The notes under the pieces are model-generated. The model was not told the origin of the DNA. It worked only from the letters and a program-made list of their open reading frames with translations, and did not search any database. Source: Adineta vaga (Eukaryota; Rotifera). From it: DNA of 64,000 nucleotides. The stretch is taken from NCBI GenBank assembly GCA_021613535.1, contig CP075496.1, forward strand, positions 3,410,001 to 3,474,000, read 5' to 3'. Both the position numbers and the translations under genes were made by a program. This document shows, in pieces, positions 24,887-36,530 of the stretch (its first letter is position 1; each line of letters begins with the position of its first letter).

Positions 24887-25930
24887 ATGTCAGTTCATCA
24901 TGTATCTCCAGCATTATTATGTCAGTTAAATCCACATTCAAGTGATAGTACATTTAAAAAATCTTGTGAAACAGTTCTTCAACAAACCAAACTTCCTGAA
25001 ACATGTATTCTTTCAAAAATTTTTGCATATGATAATCCTGAACAACCCTATATTGATGATCATGAACATGTCTACATCTGGTATCTAGCAATAGGTAGTA
25101 TGATCAATCCTATATCGTTACATTTACGTGACATTACACCATTAATATCGTATCCAGCTGTATGTCCCAATCATCGATTAGTTTTTCGTGATCGTAGTGG
25201 TATGGCTGATATTGATTTTAGTCCCGGCGACGAATTTGATGGTGTTGTACATTTAGTACCTATTGAACAAATGGATTGTTTAGATCAAGTTGAACATATG
25301 TATACAAAGATTATTGTTCCTATCATTGATTATCAACAACGTTCACATCTTGTTTATGTTTATAAAATGAATCCAAATGGACATGAAGAAAGACCAGTTG
25401 GTATACCGTCAGAACGTTATTTAGATATTATTGTTAAAGGTTGTGAATATTTTGGTGTACGTTCATCCTATATTAATCATTTGAAAAATAAACAAATTGT
25501 TATTCCTCGAAAATCACCAAATACCTATCAAACAATTGATGATATTCCAGATAATGTTTACTTTACTAGTGCAGATCTTGCTAAACATGATGGAAAAGAT
25601 CCAACGATTCCTCTATGGATCAGTGTCAATGGAAAAGTATTGGAATATACTGGTTTACCACCAGCAGATCATTCAGATTATGAGAATCAAAAACGATTCT
25701 ATGATTTTGTTCTATCATATTTCGGTGGACGAGAAGTAGTTTATGCTATATCACGAGCTTGGTATGAACCAATGTTTAAATTACCATTGAATGATGATGA
25801 TATCTGTGATGATCATCGTGCCTTAGCAGAAGATATGTGTGTTTCATGGGGTTTGAATTGTGGTGGTGATACTAGTGCATCCTATTGGAAGCCAATTGGA
25901 AGAATATGTCAAATATCTAAGACTGAATAA
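24887..25930 (+). CDS. GGCT-fold protein with possible cytochrome b5-like C-terminus
   Basis: Intronless gene for 347 residues. VYIWYLAIGSMINP at about residues 65-78 resembles the glycine-rich Y-X-X-Y-G-S-X-M substrate loop of gamma-glutamylcyclotransferase-like proteins; the downstream GVVHLVPIEQMDCLDQVE fits the same fold, including the conserved acidic position. The C-terminal part (PLWISVNGKVLEYTG to YFGGREVVYAISRAWYEP) loosely resembles the cytochrome b5/MAPR heme-binding layout (V-X-G-K-V-y, F-X-G-R-E). No signal peptide or membrane segment. Lack of introns contrasts with the neighbouring genes and could mean horizontal or retro origin. Substrate is unknown. Confidence 0.6.
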   Translation: MSVHHVSPALLCQLNPHSSDSTFKKSCETVLQQTKLPETCILSKIFAYDNPEQPYIDDHEHVYIWYLAIGSMINPISLHLRDITPLISYPAVCPNHRLVFRDRSGMADIDFSPGDEFDGVVHLVPIEQMDCLDQVEHMYTKIIVPIIDYQQRSHLVYVYKMNPNGHEERPVGIPSERYLDIIVKGCEYFGVRSSYINHLKNKQIVIPRKSPNTYQTIDDIPDNVYFTSADLAKHDGKDPTIPLWISVNGKVLEYTGLPPADHSDYENQKRFYDFVLSYFGGREVVYAISRAWYEPMFKLPLNDDDICDDHRALAEDMCVSWGLNCGGDTSASYWKPIGRICQISKTE

Positions 25931-26244
25931 TTTTTTAAAACATTTTATTATTAAAATATTGTTATTGTATATTTATGTGCAGTTAAAATGTAAATCTGAT
26001 ATTCTCAATCAATTCAGATTGAGAAATGTGTATGTTTGACTTTTTCTTTTGTGGAAAAAAAAGTAAAGAATAATAAATCAGTAAGATGATATTCTCTTAA
26101 AGTCGTTAAAAAAACCGAAATCGACAACAAATACACGAGTCAACTTTGTACAATAAATTTCTTTTAAAAACAAACAAGGAAACAATATATATATCATTAT
26201 CTTATCTATGAAAAAAACGTTTCGAGATTCGAAATAAGAAACAA
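25931..26244. other. Convergent 3' region, no gene
   Basis: This 314-bp gap lies between the stop of the plus-strand GGCT-fold gene and the stop of the minus-strand ROR-like gene. An AATAAA near 26070 could serve the plus-strand gene. Confidence 0.4.
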
Positions 26245-29200
26245 TTACACTTCGAAACGAATATTATCTCGTTCTATAAGAGTCGTTGGAGGAATAGGTC
26301 GTCCATTATTTGAAAATGTATCATGACGAAGAAATGGTAGAGTGATTGGCGGAGGTGGAGATATAAATGTTCGATATTTTGGTGTTTGAATATCGCTTTG
26401 AGTTATAGCAGGTGGTACATCAACTAATGACGATGATGTTGTTGATGATAATGTCGTTGTTTTCTCTTCAAACTGTCTCAATCTTCCCATTAATTCCATG
26501 AATGTTGGTCGTTGTTCACTTAATTCTTCCCAACAAGAACACATCAATGCATAAATACGTTTTGGACAATTGACTGGACATGTCAATAATTTTCTATCAC
26601 GAATCATTTCAATAACTTCGGGATTTGTTCGTCCATGATATGGTTGACTACCATAGGAAAACATTTCCCAAAGTAATACACCAAACGACCAAACATCAGA
26701 CATTTCAGTGTATATACCTGACATTAAAGATTCAATTGCCATCCATCGAACAGGTAATGATCGATTAGCAATTTTATAATAATCAGAATCATATTTTGGT
26801 CGATAACGTGCAATATTCGTTATCTTTATATCCATATGTTCCGAAATGAGAATATTTTTAGCAGATAAATCATTATGAACAAAATTTTTTTCCGTTAAAT
26901 AAACCATTCCCGAAAGAATTTGTATAGAAATATAAAGAAAATCGGTTAAATCACGTTGTTGATATGATGTTGATGTTGTAGTTGAACGTTGTAATAAATA
27001 TTCGTGTAAATCTCCATCATTTAAACGTTCATAAATCATGACTGAAAGAGCATCTTGAGGTTGTATACAAATACCAAGTAGACATGAAATATTCACATGA
27101 CGTATATGACGAAAAACTTGAAAGAAGAGAAAACTTATCTATGAAATCGTTCGTTTTCAATCGAATATCTTACTTTCAATTTCACGTGCATATTCTTCTC
27201 GATTTTGTGGTGTGGCAAATTCTGTTTGTAGAGTTTTTATAATACATTTCGTTGAACTATCAACTAATTCACCTTTATAGATTCGACCGTATTCACCTGG
27301 AAAAAAAAGAAATAAATGAATATTTGGACATTTAAGTTAACGTAGATTCTTTACCTTCACCAAGTTCTTGTAGAAAACGAATATTTGTAAATGAAATTTC
27401 GGAAAGTGTACTTCCTGGTGAAGGTAAATGTCCTATTAGTGGACGTTTTGATTCGGTTTTAAGTAAACTTTGTCGAAGATATGTATTAGTAAAATTTGTA
27501 TTGGTTGATGAAGATGATGAAGGTAGCATATGTCGTTGATTTGGTTTCGAATGATTTGGTGCTATGGATGAACGAAATGGCGATGATGTAACGGTATTTA
27601 CAATATGAGATGATTTCTTAATTGGTGTTGATGTCGAAGAACAAGATGATAGATGACTTTTATTATTTCGATGACGACAACACCAGCATAAGAATAGGAG
27701 AAGAAAACATATGACAGCAACAGGAATTAGAATGCTTAGGAGAACAATTAGAAGTGAGATAGATGAAGATGGTCGACGAACGATTGAATTAGTATTTGAT
27801 GATACAGTATCTTAATAGAAAAGAAAAAATGATAAATAAAAATCGAAGAGTTCTATGCAAAATTCTTAGATTTGGTTCTTCATTCGAATCATTCCTATAT
27901 AATTTACAAGAGAACCTTCAACTTGTATAATCGATCAGCATATACAATTAGTTTCAATAGAAGTCGAATCTTATGAAAAGAACTATTAGTGCATTCAAAT
28001 TTCACAAGTAACCTCTTATTATACGTGAGCGACTACAAGGTTTTTTATCGTCTTTTAATAATCATTCATTATTCGAATTCACTAGAAGTTACTAATGTCT
28101 TTCCTCTTCACAAAAATCTAATCTTACCATTTTTTCGATTTAATAATTTCGAATCAAAATTAATGCATGATGAATCATCACTGGTCGGCGGTAAATTGTC
28201 ACATGTTGGTATATTTTGTAAAATTTGTACTAAAAATTCCATAAATTACTCAATTTTTGAAGAGTATGTTTTACATTTGTATGACTTACAATTTGAATAT
28301 GAATGTTGTTGATATGTGAATAAATTTGCACATGCATGATTTTGAAAATAATCACACGAACGACGACAAATTGAACGAAGATTTAATCGATCGTTATCGC
28401 ATATTGGATATGTAAATGAACAAATCATTGGTAATAATAATTGTCGACATTCATTTGATAGGAATTGATTATTAGTTAGAATTTTTAAATTTTCTATTAG
28501 ATTTTGTTCGATATCTTTTTGATTCGAATTTGATAATGAAATATATTGTGAACCGAGAACTGAACGACAAATATGACCCGAATATAATTCACATTTCAAT
28601 TTTGATAGAGACATATCATTCGAAGAAATGATTTCTGGTTGAAATTCTATTGATGGTAAACTAAATGAGAATACAAACGATTCTTTTGATTTTCTTGAAA
28701 ACATATTTCTACTTACGAATCATCCAATAAATCCAGATGATCCATATCGACTAGAAATGAAAAATAAATATAACTATGTGAAATAAAACAAATAATCCTC
28801 TTTAAATTATACCTGGATTTTTCACACGAACATATCCGGTTGATGATATTGTTTGAAATCCATTCGATACTTCACATGTATAAAATCCAGCTTCTGTTTC
28901 TTTTAAATTATTCAATCGTATACTAGAATCATATATCAATATAGAAAAATATTTTTCTTTCGTCTTATCTATCTCATATTACCTCGATCGGAATGTACTT
29001 TGATCAATAATAAAGCGATTTTTTTCAAGCGGATTATTATATCGATACCAATTAAATGATACTGGATAGGAGGATTGTACTTGACATTCCAAAATAACTG
29101 TACTACCGCCATTTTCTGTAATATTTTTCAATGTTCTTATCCATTGCATATTTGTTGATGAAAGTAAATTCGTTTGTATTGTACTGAAACAAAAAAAAAT

Positions 29201-29703
29201 ATTTACTTCGATGATTAATGATCTTATGGCTTTAAGGAAAAGAAATTGATCAATACATTTAAATACCATTATTATCATTAGATGGGTTACTTTCTGTCAA
29301 TAAAAGTTCGATAAAGATCTTATACTCATCAATCTTACTTTAGAAATGTATATAGGCACGTCTTTTGCTCGATTGATTAGGTAAGAAACCCTTGAGCATT
29401 ATTTTTTACGTGATTGAACAGGCATTATGTTGTTTCCTTGTACTTATACGATTAGAACATGCATGAGACAATTCATGCTCCTTATTGACAGATGTATAGA
29501 TATGCAATATTTCTCTCGTTTAACCGATTGTCAGGCTTCTTATATACATTAATTCTCCACCAAAGATCAACAATATATATTTGATAATACCTTAACATTG
29601 TTGGAATTGGTTGATTGACAATTGTGTTTGCTACTTGTGCTTGACGAAGATTATTATTATCATTATCGATCGGTGACAGATCAACGATCGAACACAATTC
29701 CAT
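26245..29703 (-). CDS. ROR-like receptor tyrosine kinase (Ig-Frizzled-TM-kinase)
   Basis: Wnt-type receptor of the ROR family. Exon 29703-29590 gives a signal-like start (the true ATG may lie in an unseen upstream exon). Then come an Ig exon (ILECQVQSSYPVSFNWYRY; EAGFYTCEVSNG), a Frizzled cysteine-rich domain (CELYSGHICRSVLG; SNECRQLLLPMICSFTYPIC; SICRRSCDYF), CDNLPPTSDDSSC, a TM segment (LLIVLLSILIPVAVICFLLL) and CWCCRH. The kinase spans 27355-26245: EGEYGRIYKGE (G-loop), KCIIKTL (beta3 Lys), VHNDLSAKN, then KITNIARYRP where DFG or DLG is expected, WMAIESLMSG, and ROR-like LLWEMFSYGSQPYHG and VIEMIRDRKLLTCP. There is no kringle exon between Frizzled and TM. Main exons: 28290-28660, 28128-28229, 27355-27810, 27174-27296, 26245-27116. 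Confidence 0.85.
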
Positions 29704-31515
29704 AAGAATAAGGCAAAGAATGGCAAAAAAGCCTAAAGTAAAATAAAATTAGATAGGTGATAACTCGGATGTTATTCTTCCTGACTCATTGCTTTAAACA
29801 GAGGGTGAGAAAAAGCATAGATGCGAAGTGTGGAAAAAGAAGCTGCAAATATGCACTTGGCACCCATGAATGTAATGCCACACAAGAAATCAATCTGTTG
29901 TCCAAACATTGCGCCTGATCAACACATGTAAACAGTCATATACGTTCTGCACTCTTTCTCTTTTTCGATACGCTACTAGTACTCTTCTTCTACAAGTGTT
30001 TGGTAAGCAGCGGGTGTGCCTTAAATAAATAGCAAGATACGAATGCGTCAAGAGTTTCGAACCTCTTCATAGAAGAGGGCAAGCACAAATTCATTAGCAC
30101 ATTTTCATTCTATCAATCGATGTACATCATCAAATATATTTATTCAATAAGTACTATTCTATTTTTGCCTTCTATTGTCATGGATGAAATGATTTATCTA
30201 CATGGATTTGAACAATAATCATTGTTAAAGACATCGTTCTACTTCACTAATCTATTCCATTTTGTCTTACCCGACATTAGATATCTGTCCTTCGAATTGA
30301 TAAGAAATAAGAGTAGCAAGTCAAAAAGATGTGCATATCTTATAGAGAAATATAATAATGATCAACACGATGCTTGTATGTTTCTCTTCTTGCTTTTTTT
30401 GTAGATACGATAGGAACATGAAAATGTCAAGGCTTATGTATCTTTCGAGGGATTTTCTAATTGTTAAATGACTTACCAGAAATCTTGATTGACATGATTG
30501 TAAAATTGTTCGAATAATAAGACAAAATCGAAAAAAATCGAAGTGAATTCTTCCTTTTTTTTGTGATTTTACTATGACTAAATGATTGTTAACTGGAACG
30601 ATAGTTAACACATCGAACAAGTTTTTATCGATCTAAAATGACACAAATTTTAATGTAAATTTCAATCATCATTATACATCATTTTTTCACATATGTGAAA
30701 GTGTATGCAATTCATGATGTGACACATACAACTCTGCAAGATGCCGCGCATACAGGAGAAAGCAAATGTATATATGTGTGTGCTTTATCGTCATCGCTCG
30801 TTGGCTATATGAGACGTTCTCTTTCTCTCTCTCTCTCTCTCTCCTTCTCTTTTTTCTATTCTCTCTATGTACAATTACTATATGTAAGGTCATCTTGTCA
30901 AACTGGCATGAAAGAAGAAAAAAGAAGAAAAGAGTCTAGTGAATTAACCTGTTCTTTTTAAGCTTTCCTCTATTCTCCCAAATGAATTTCTAAATTATTC
31001 GATCTTTTTGTATTCGAAATGATATGCATAAACATACATTGTTTTTCAAGAGACAAAACAATATAGAAGTCGTTTATAATCATTATGTATGTTCAAGTAT
31101 ATGAAAAAATGTTTTATGATTGTTTAGCATTGAATGAATATGAAGAATGAGAGGTAGTTTTTCTAATTGTCTCAACAATGATAAACATGTACATATACGT
31201 TTTTATAGAGAATAGTGCGACGCCGGTTCATACGTTTTTCTTCTTATCTTTCACTAATATATACATATACACGTTGTCAAGACTTTGTTTATGATGGGAA
31301 CATTATTAACACTTATCAAACTCAACTATACCGACGAAGTTCGGAGTAATTGTCATATATTGAACATGACTGTGAGAACAATAATCAAACTGTTTTCTGT
31401 CAAGCGGCTCTTCAAAAAAAAACAACAAATTGGACTTCAAAGAAGAAATACATACAAAAGAATTAACTTACCAATTTAACATTATTCTTTAGAGGCCTTC
31501 ATGTTTTACCTTATC

Positions 31516-31519
<4 letters not shown>

Positions 31520-31548
<29 letters not shown>
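31520..31548 (+). repeat. (TAG)n trinucleotide microsatellite
   Basis: About nine uninterrupted TAG units, flanked by unique sequence. It is not inside a recognised gene. Confidence 0.8.
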
Positions 31549-32124
31549 CGAAGGGAGGTGAAGAAGAAATACTTGATCTAAACCAGACGGTCAACTTCAA
31601 CCTGTCAAATGTTCATAGGGACTCTTACTACAGTTGCCATATGAATAAACATATAGACAAAGAAGAAAAAAAAGGCAATCTATTGATCGAATAGAGTAGA
31701 GGGTCTGCACACGTGTTGGTCATTCTTTGTATTTTAACTCATCATATACATACATGTATAGTATGTCATCTTATAATCTATTTTCAATCACTATTTCAAT
31801 GATTATTGTTGTTGTTAGTTGCTTACCTATACATGTATGTGATTTGATATCGTCTGTATAGAGAGAAAAAAAGAGACGTGTGCATAGATATGAAAGAGAA
31901 AGCGAAATAAGTAAATATTGTGGTAGATAAACGCGAGTGTTATATAGCATCTGGTCATCCCTATTGATGATCGATTTCAATAATCGATTCAGTCTGTATC
32001 ATTTGAAATGATTGCGTGATACGATATATGTCAAGTGCTACGATCTATACACCTTTCTATAGTGTCTCGAGATGATAATATGGTGTTGGTGGTATCAAGT
32101 CTTTCTTCTTTCTTTCTTTTGTAT

Positions 32125-32127
<3 letters not shown>

Positions 32128-32158
<31 letters not shown>
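32128..32158 (+). repeat. (TA)n microsatellite
   Basis: About 15 TA units following a CTTT-rich stretch. Confidence 0.8.
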
Positions 32159-32162
<4 letters not shown>

Positions 32163-33647
32163 ATTGTTGTTAGACGGGTAGACTATTGAACCATGCTCGA
32201 AGCAGTATTTTTTGTTCGTTCACTCTCTCTCTCTCTAGCGCTGATTGAAATGAAAAAGCTGTGAGAATCGGCTTTCTTTCTTGCCATACCTTATAAGGAT
32301 AATCCATTTTCACACACATATTATCATAAACAAGGAATTTGTCATCAGCTTTAAAAAAAACAACAAAATTATTAATACTTTTTCTTTCCAATAACAATTA
32401 CTTTCTCACCTTAATCTACTGTGACTAAATAGAATATTAATGAATCTAACGATCTTATGTAAGAAAAAGAACATCATGATGATCGCACATATGTCGATTT
32501 ATCTATATTTTCTCTCGAGATAGAAATAGAATTATACCAAAGCTACGTTAAATAAACGTTCTATTTGATTCGCACATCTTTTGTTTGTCTTGCTTCTCTA
32601 TTCATTGTTAGTCTATCTCGATAGTCATCGATGATATATGCAAGGTAAAACTTGTTCAATCAGAAGATGTGTCAGCAATCATCTTCGTCATCATGATTTG
32701 ATCATCACTATCGCCGCACGATGTGTGTCTTGTCAAGACGATGTTATTAAAAAATATTCGATTCATACAACTCATCAATCGTACTGGTCAATTTCTTTTT
32801 TCTTTTTTCTTTTTTCATGTTGGTTTATTCATGACAGGCCACTATTTTTCTTCATCAATTGAACTTGTCTCGATTGTACATAGTTCAAAAAAAAGAAGAG
32901 AAGACTACGTTTATGTTCTGTTTATTTAATCTAAGTAAAAAACAACAAAAAAAATTTCTTTTCGTTTTGCCCTCAAGGGTTAAATATTAGTCTTATCATT
33001 TGTCAAATTAAGGCAACAGATGTTAGCTCGTGAAAGTGATGGGTCAGTCTCTTCGCAACAGACGACCGACAAGTTAAGTACTCATGTCGCTTTGCTTCTT
33101 GTCTTTGTTTTTTAAGTCGACAGCTGCATATTCATCACTAATAAAACTCAATACTAATTCGATCATTTTACACAATTTCAAACTATCACTATGCGATTAC
33201 AATTACAACGAAGTTTTTCTTTTTCTTGTCGATCAATAAGAATAACATCGTATGTATAACACTTATATGATCATATGGATAGACGCATCCGTTTGCTCAT
33301 TTACCGCCTGCTGAGCAAAGATAATCCAGACATAAAGAAAAGAAAAGTACACAAAAATCACAGTATTCTAATCAATCTGATTATGATAATTTACAAATGT
33401 ACTGATCGAATAATCCCGAAGGAAAATCCATTGCTTTCGAAGAGCATGTCGTATAAATATACATAAGTCAAAGAAAAAAAAATTTCAGCTAAATTCTATA
33501 GATATTGTCAATGAGCGATGTCACTCATACGTGATTTTCTATTGATCGAGAAATCTAAGGAATAGTAGAGAACAGAAAGAAGTCAATCAGTATGTTTTTT
33601 TTATCAGTAATTCAGTACAAATAAGCATTTGTCCATTTATTATTATT

Positions 33648-33974
33648 ATGACTGACGAAAAGGTCTTACTTGAAGCTTTATCATCATCAGATTTCAAAGT
33701 ATCAATTCATGACAAGAAACGAACAGATGCCGAAGAAACAAGAACAATCATAGAAAATAAACAACAAATGGGTGAACAACCTAATATCAATGCAGCAAAT
33801 GAGAAGAATGATGATAACAAATCATTATTATCAATCTTTAAAAATATGTCAGCTGAACAACGAACAAAAGTTATTGAAATGCTAAGACAAAATGGTTTAG
33901 ATGATCCATTAACTGAAGAAAAATTCGTTCAAAATGCTTTTACTGTCGATCAAATTATTCGAGAGAATGCCTAG
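33648..33974 (+). CDS. Small acidic protein, unrecognised
   Basis: Intronless open frame of 108 residues, starting MTDEKVLLEALSSSDFKVS. It is charged and hydrophilic, with no signal peptide or membrane segment. The N-terminal half is low complexity and likely disordered. The C-terminal half (KSLLSIFKNMSAEQRTKVI; LTEEKFVQNAFTVDQI) is predicted helical from its pattern. Coding use of A/T-ending codons matches neighbouring genes, which supports it being real. No family recognised. It lies 240 bp upstream of the 5S rRNA gene on the same strand. Confidence 0.5.
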   Translation: MTDEKVLLEALSSSDFKVSIHDKKRTDAEETRTIIENKQQMGEQPNINAANEKNDDNKSLLSIFKNMSAEQRTKVIEMLRQNGLDDPLTEEKFVQNAFTVDQIIRENA

Positions 33975-34214
33975 AACGAAGTTTTTCTTTCATAATTTTT
34001 CTGTTATAATAATTCAGCCTAAATCATGGTTAAGAATAATTTTGATGTTTGATGTTGAATTTAAAAGCTATTATCTTTAATAAAATCGACTTAAACTTCA
34101 TATGAAAACTTTATTCTGATGAAACAGATCAATAACTATACGTGTATCTTAATAATGTTTTCGAAAAAGATGTTCTCGATAGGAAACAGTTCAATAAAAT
34201 GATGTGTAACATAC

Positions 34215-34332
34215 GCTTACGGCCATACCACGTTGAATACACCAGTTCTCGTCCGATCACTGAAGTTAAGCAACGTCGGGCTCGGTTAGTACTTGGATGG
34301 GTGACCGCCTGGGAATACCGAGTGTCGTAAGC
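34215..34332 (+). rRNA. 5S ribosomal RNA
   Basis: A full-length 5S gene of about 118 nt. It begins GCTTACGGCCATACCACG, which pairs with the 3' end CGTAAGC. The internal RNA polymerase III control region is well conserved (AGTTAAGCAACGTCGGGC; TAGTACTTGGATGGGTGACC; GCCTGGGAATACC). It is a single copy in this window, not a tandem array. No spliced-leader RNA gene was found beside it. Confidence 0.96.
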
Positions 34333-34338
34333 TTTTTT
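34332..34338 (+). terminator. RNA polymerase III T-run terminator
   Basis: A run of six T directly follows the 3' end of the 5S rRNA gene, the usual polymerase III stop. Confidence 0.8.
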
Positions 34339-34779
34339 GTTTTCTGACTACAAGAAAACAATAAGTAGGACGATACTAAATTTTTGCAGTATCGTCGATC
34401 TTTGATATAACTGTGACATATAAATGCAATGATATTTAGAAGCTTTCCTTGTGAAAACTAGGTGAAATCTGGGTTAGATAGAAGTGAACAAAACGTGGGA
34501 AAACAAAAGATATTTTGATATATTATAAAAATAATCTTGTTTCTTGAAAATATTTGATAGAAACAAAAATTAAATTAAATTTTGTGAGATTTATTTAGAA
34601 AAAAATGACTAAAACGAAATTTTCTTGTTTCAATGATAAGAGAACAAAAAAGATATAATATTTATGATTGACTTATTTTTATTAATCGAACGATAACTGA
34701 AAAAGAATCTCTATAAGAATAATAATTGAAAATATAGAATAAGATACGAAATATACAATAAAAGAAAATTGGTTATCAT

Positions 34780-35810
34780 CAAAAGTATGTTCAATGTATT
34801 ATGATGCTGGATAATTATCATGCGAAGTAATAAATTCAGCTGTTCCAAGCAAAGATGATCCACAAATGAAGTATCCTACATTAAAACGTTTTATAATTAG
34901 ACTTTGTTATGTAATTCTAATGTCATATGTTCATCAATGGACATATACAGCTGTTTATAGATTTGTAATTGGATAGATTCTTCTTATAAGAACTGTTCAT
35001 TTATTAAAAAGATTATTAAAATTTTCATAATATAAGAAGAAGCAATAAGACTATTAATGAGTAATATTGAATCATGATGTAATAATCAGTATCTATATTC
35101 AACACATGGTCTTTCAATACGAATGGATACAAGTCGTTTAAAATATATTCATATGATATTTTTAGTTGTTGCACTTCAATTTGTTGGTTATAGTTATGCT
35201 GGAGTTCTTCGTCGATATTTATAATTTAGTCAAGTGAACAAATTTGCCCATCATATGCAATATATAGCATTATGAGGAACTGTACATGAAGCTCAAAATA
35301 CCATAGATAAATATCTGTTTAAGAGAAAGTTATTTGATAATCGAAAACATTTTTTTTCCTTTTGGTTTCGTTCATTGAATGTATATTTAATTGATTTGCA
35401 AAATATCTAATGAGAGTTTTAACAAGTTTTTCATGGATGTGTATGATATCGACAAATAATTCTTTATTATCTCAATTAACTGGTTATCGTGGTTTAGGAG
35501 TTGGTTCATCATTAGTTGTACTAAAATGGGTATTAATTAATAACATGGACAATAACACCAAGTATTTTACATAATGGAAAACAAATAATTAATTTGACAT
35601 CAACACGATCAATTCGTTTCAAAGGAAACAATTTCCATTGTCGAGTAATTGAAGTTTATAAAGATGTTTCAGATTGATGGCATAGAATAATAATAAGTGA
35701 ATTATCAAATATATTAAAATGGTATTATATCTTGATATCATTATTAATTCCATTAATATTTGTTTTACCAATAGGTTCAGTATTTTCAATAATTGAACAA
35801 ATAGTTCAAA
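34780..35810 (+). pseudogene. Decayed OPT-family oligopeptide transporter
   Basis: The remaining pieces follow OPT transporter order. DDPQMKYPTLKRF is the start of the first membrane region. VALQFVGYSYAGVLRRYL compares with G-a-G-L-l-R-r-y. VLTSFSWMCMISTNNSLL then SQLTGYRGLGVG is the S-w-v-c-w and G-L-G-x-G block. ILHNGKQI, then VIEVYKDVSD with W-H after a stop, then WYYILISLLIPLIFVLPIG form the last block. At least two frame changes (near 35225 and 35410) and several in-frame stops break it, so it cannot encode a transporter. OPT transporters are typical of fungi, plants and protists and are not standard in animals; acquisition by transfer followed by loss is an inference. The C-terminal third is missing. 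Confidence 0.6.
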
Positions 35811-35819
35811 ATACATCTA

Positions 35820-36530
35820 TTTATTATTCGGAGATGATAATATTTCTAATAGTCGAACATTACTTATAACATTTAGTTATACAGTTAATAGCCGATGAGT
35901 AACATTATTTGATGATTCTCAATTAACAGCATTTGTTAGTGAAGATTTTTCTAATTCAAATTCTCGTTATGAAGTATTTCTTTAAATAATGATTGGTGCA
36001 TGATATTTATCATTAATAATCTTAATGTTGTGGTTCTTACTGTTGATTTTTTTATGCAATCGTTGTATGCCTTTTCCCGTTAGGTGTAGAACTAGTGGAA
36101 CGAGTTAAGATGGATATCCCTTAGCTCTAAATAGAACTGTTGGTGATTGGTTTTTCTCCTCTCCTCAAAATACACCTGATTAAATTTTTATTTACATTCT
36201 AAGCCTTTATTACTTTTTCATTGGCAAGTGTTATCCTTCACTTTTAATGAGCACTTCCTAAATTAACTGATGATAATAGTTTTTTTCATGACCAAAGAAA
36301 GGAGACGAGCAGAAAAATATAAATTTATACGTCGTGGTCCATTACTATCAAATGATATAGTTCAGCTTTCAAAGCACTTATTTCAGCGGATAGATTAGCA
36401 AATTTTCAGATCGAAAGATACGCTCCGTATACAGCTCGTTTACGATGCCGTAAAAATACCGTTTTGATCGACCTGAGATTGTTGAAGTTGTTGAGGAGTC
36501 ATCATATGAAATGGAGCATGGTTAACAAAT
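35820..36530 (+). pseudogene. Further decayed coding fragments, unidentified
   Basis: After the OPT relic the sequence stays coding-like in broken pieces: SRTLLITFSYTVNSR, then after a TGA VTLFDDSQLTAFVSEDFSNS, and YLSLIILMLWFLLLIFLCNR (a membrane segment). Farther on, after stops, come RRRAEKYKFIRRGPLLSND and ALISADRLANFQIERYAPYT. These do not match the C-terminal third of OPT proteins as I know it, so they may come from another gene. Stops are frequent. No function assigned. Confidence 0.35.

Larger units (their letters stand above)
29704..33647. other. Large gene-poor stretch with simple repeats
   Basis: About 3.9 kb. It holds a CT run (about 30818-30845), a TAG trinucleotide run (about 31520-31548) and a TA run (about 32128-32158). 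Near 32340-32285 on the minus strand there is an exon-like piece (DDKFLVYDNMCVKMDYPYK between AAAG and GTATGG). No complete gene seen. Confidence 0.45.

Noticed and set aside
28979-29278. Upstream Met for the ROR Ig exon (MIIMVFKCIDQ)
   Set aside because: This part is intron: the acceptor before ACAATACAAACG joins in phase to the signal exon at 29590-29703.
30695-30961. Open frame over the CT repeat
   Set aside because: Ser/Leu run is just the translated CT microsatellite.
34142-34330. 62-codon open frame over the 5S rRNA gene
   Set aside because: It is a chance frame through the 5S rRNA sequence.
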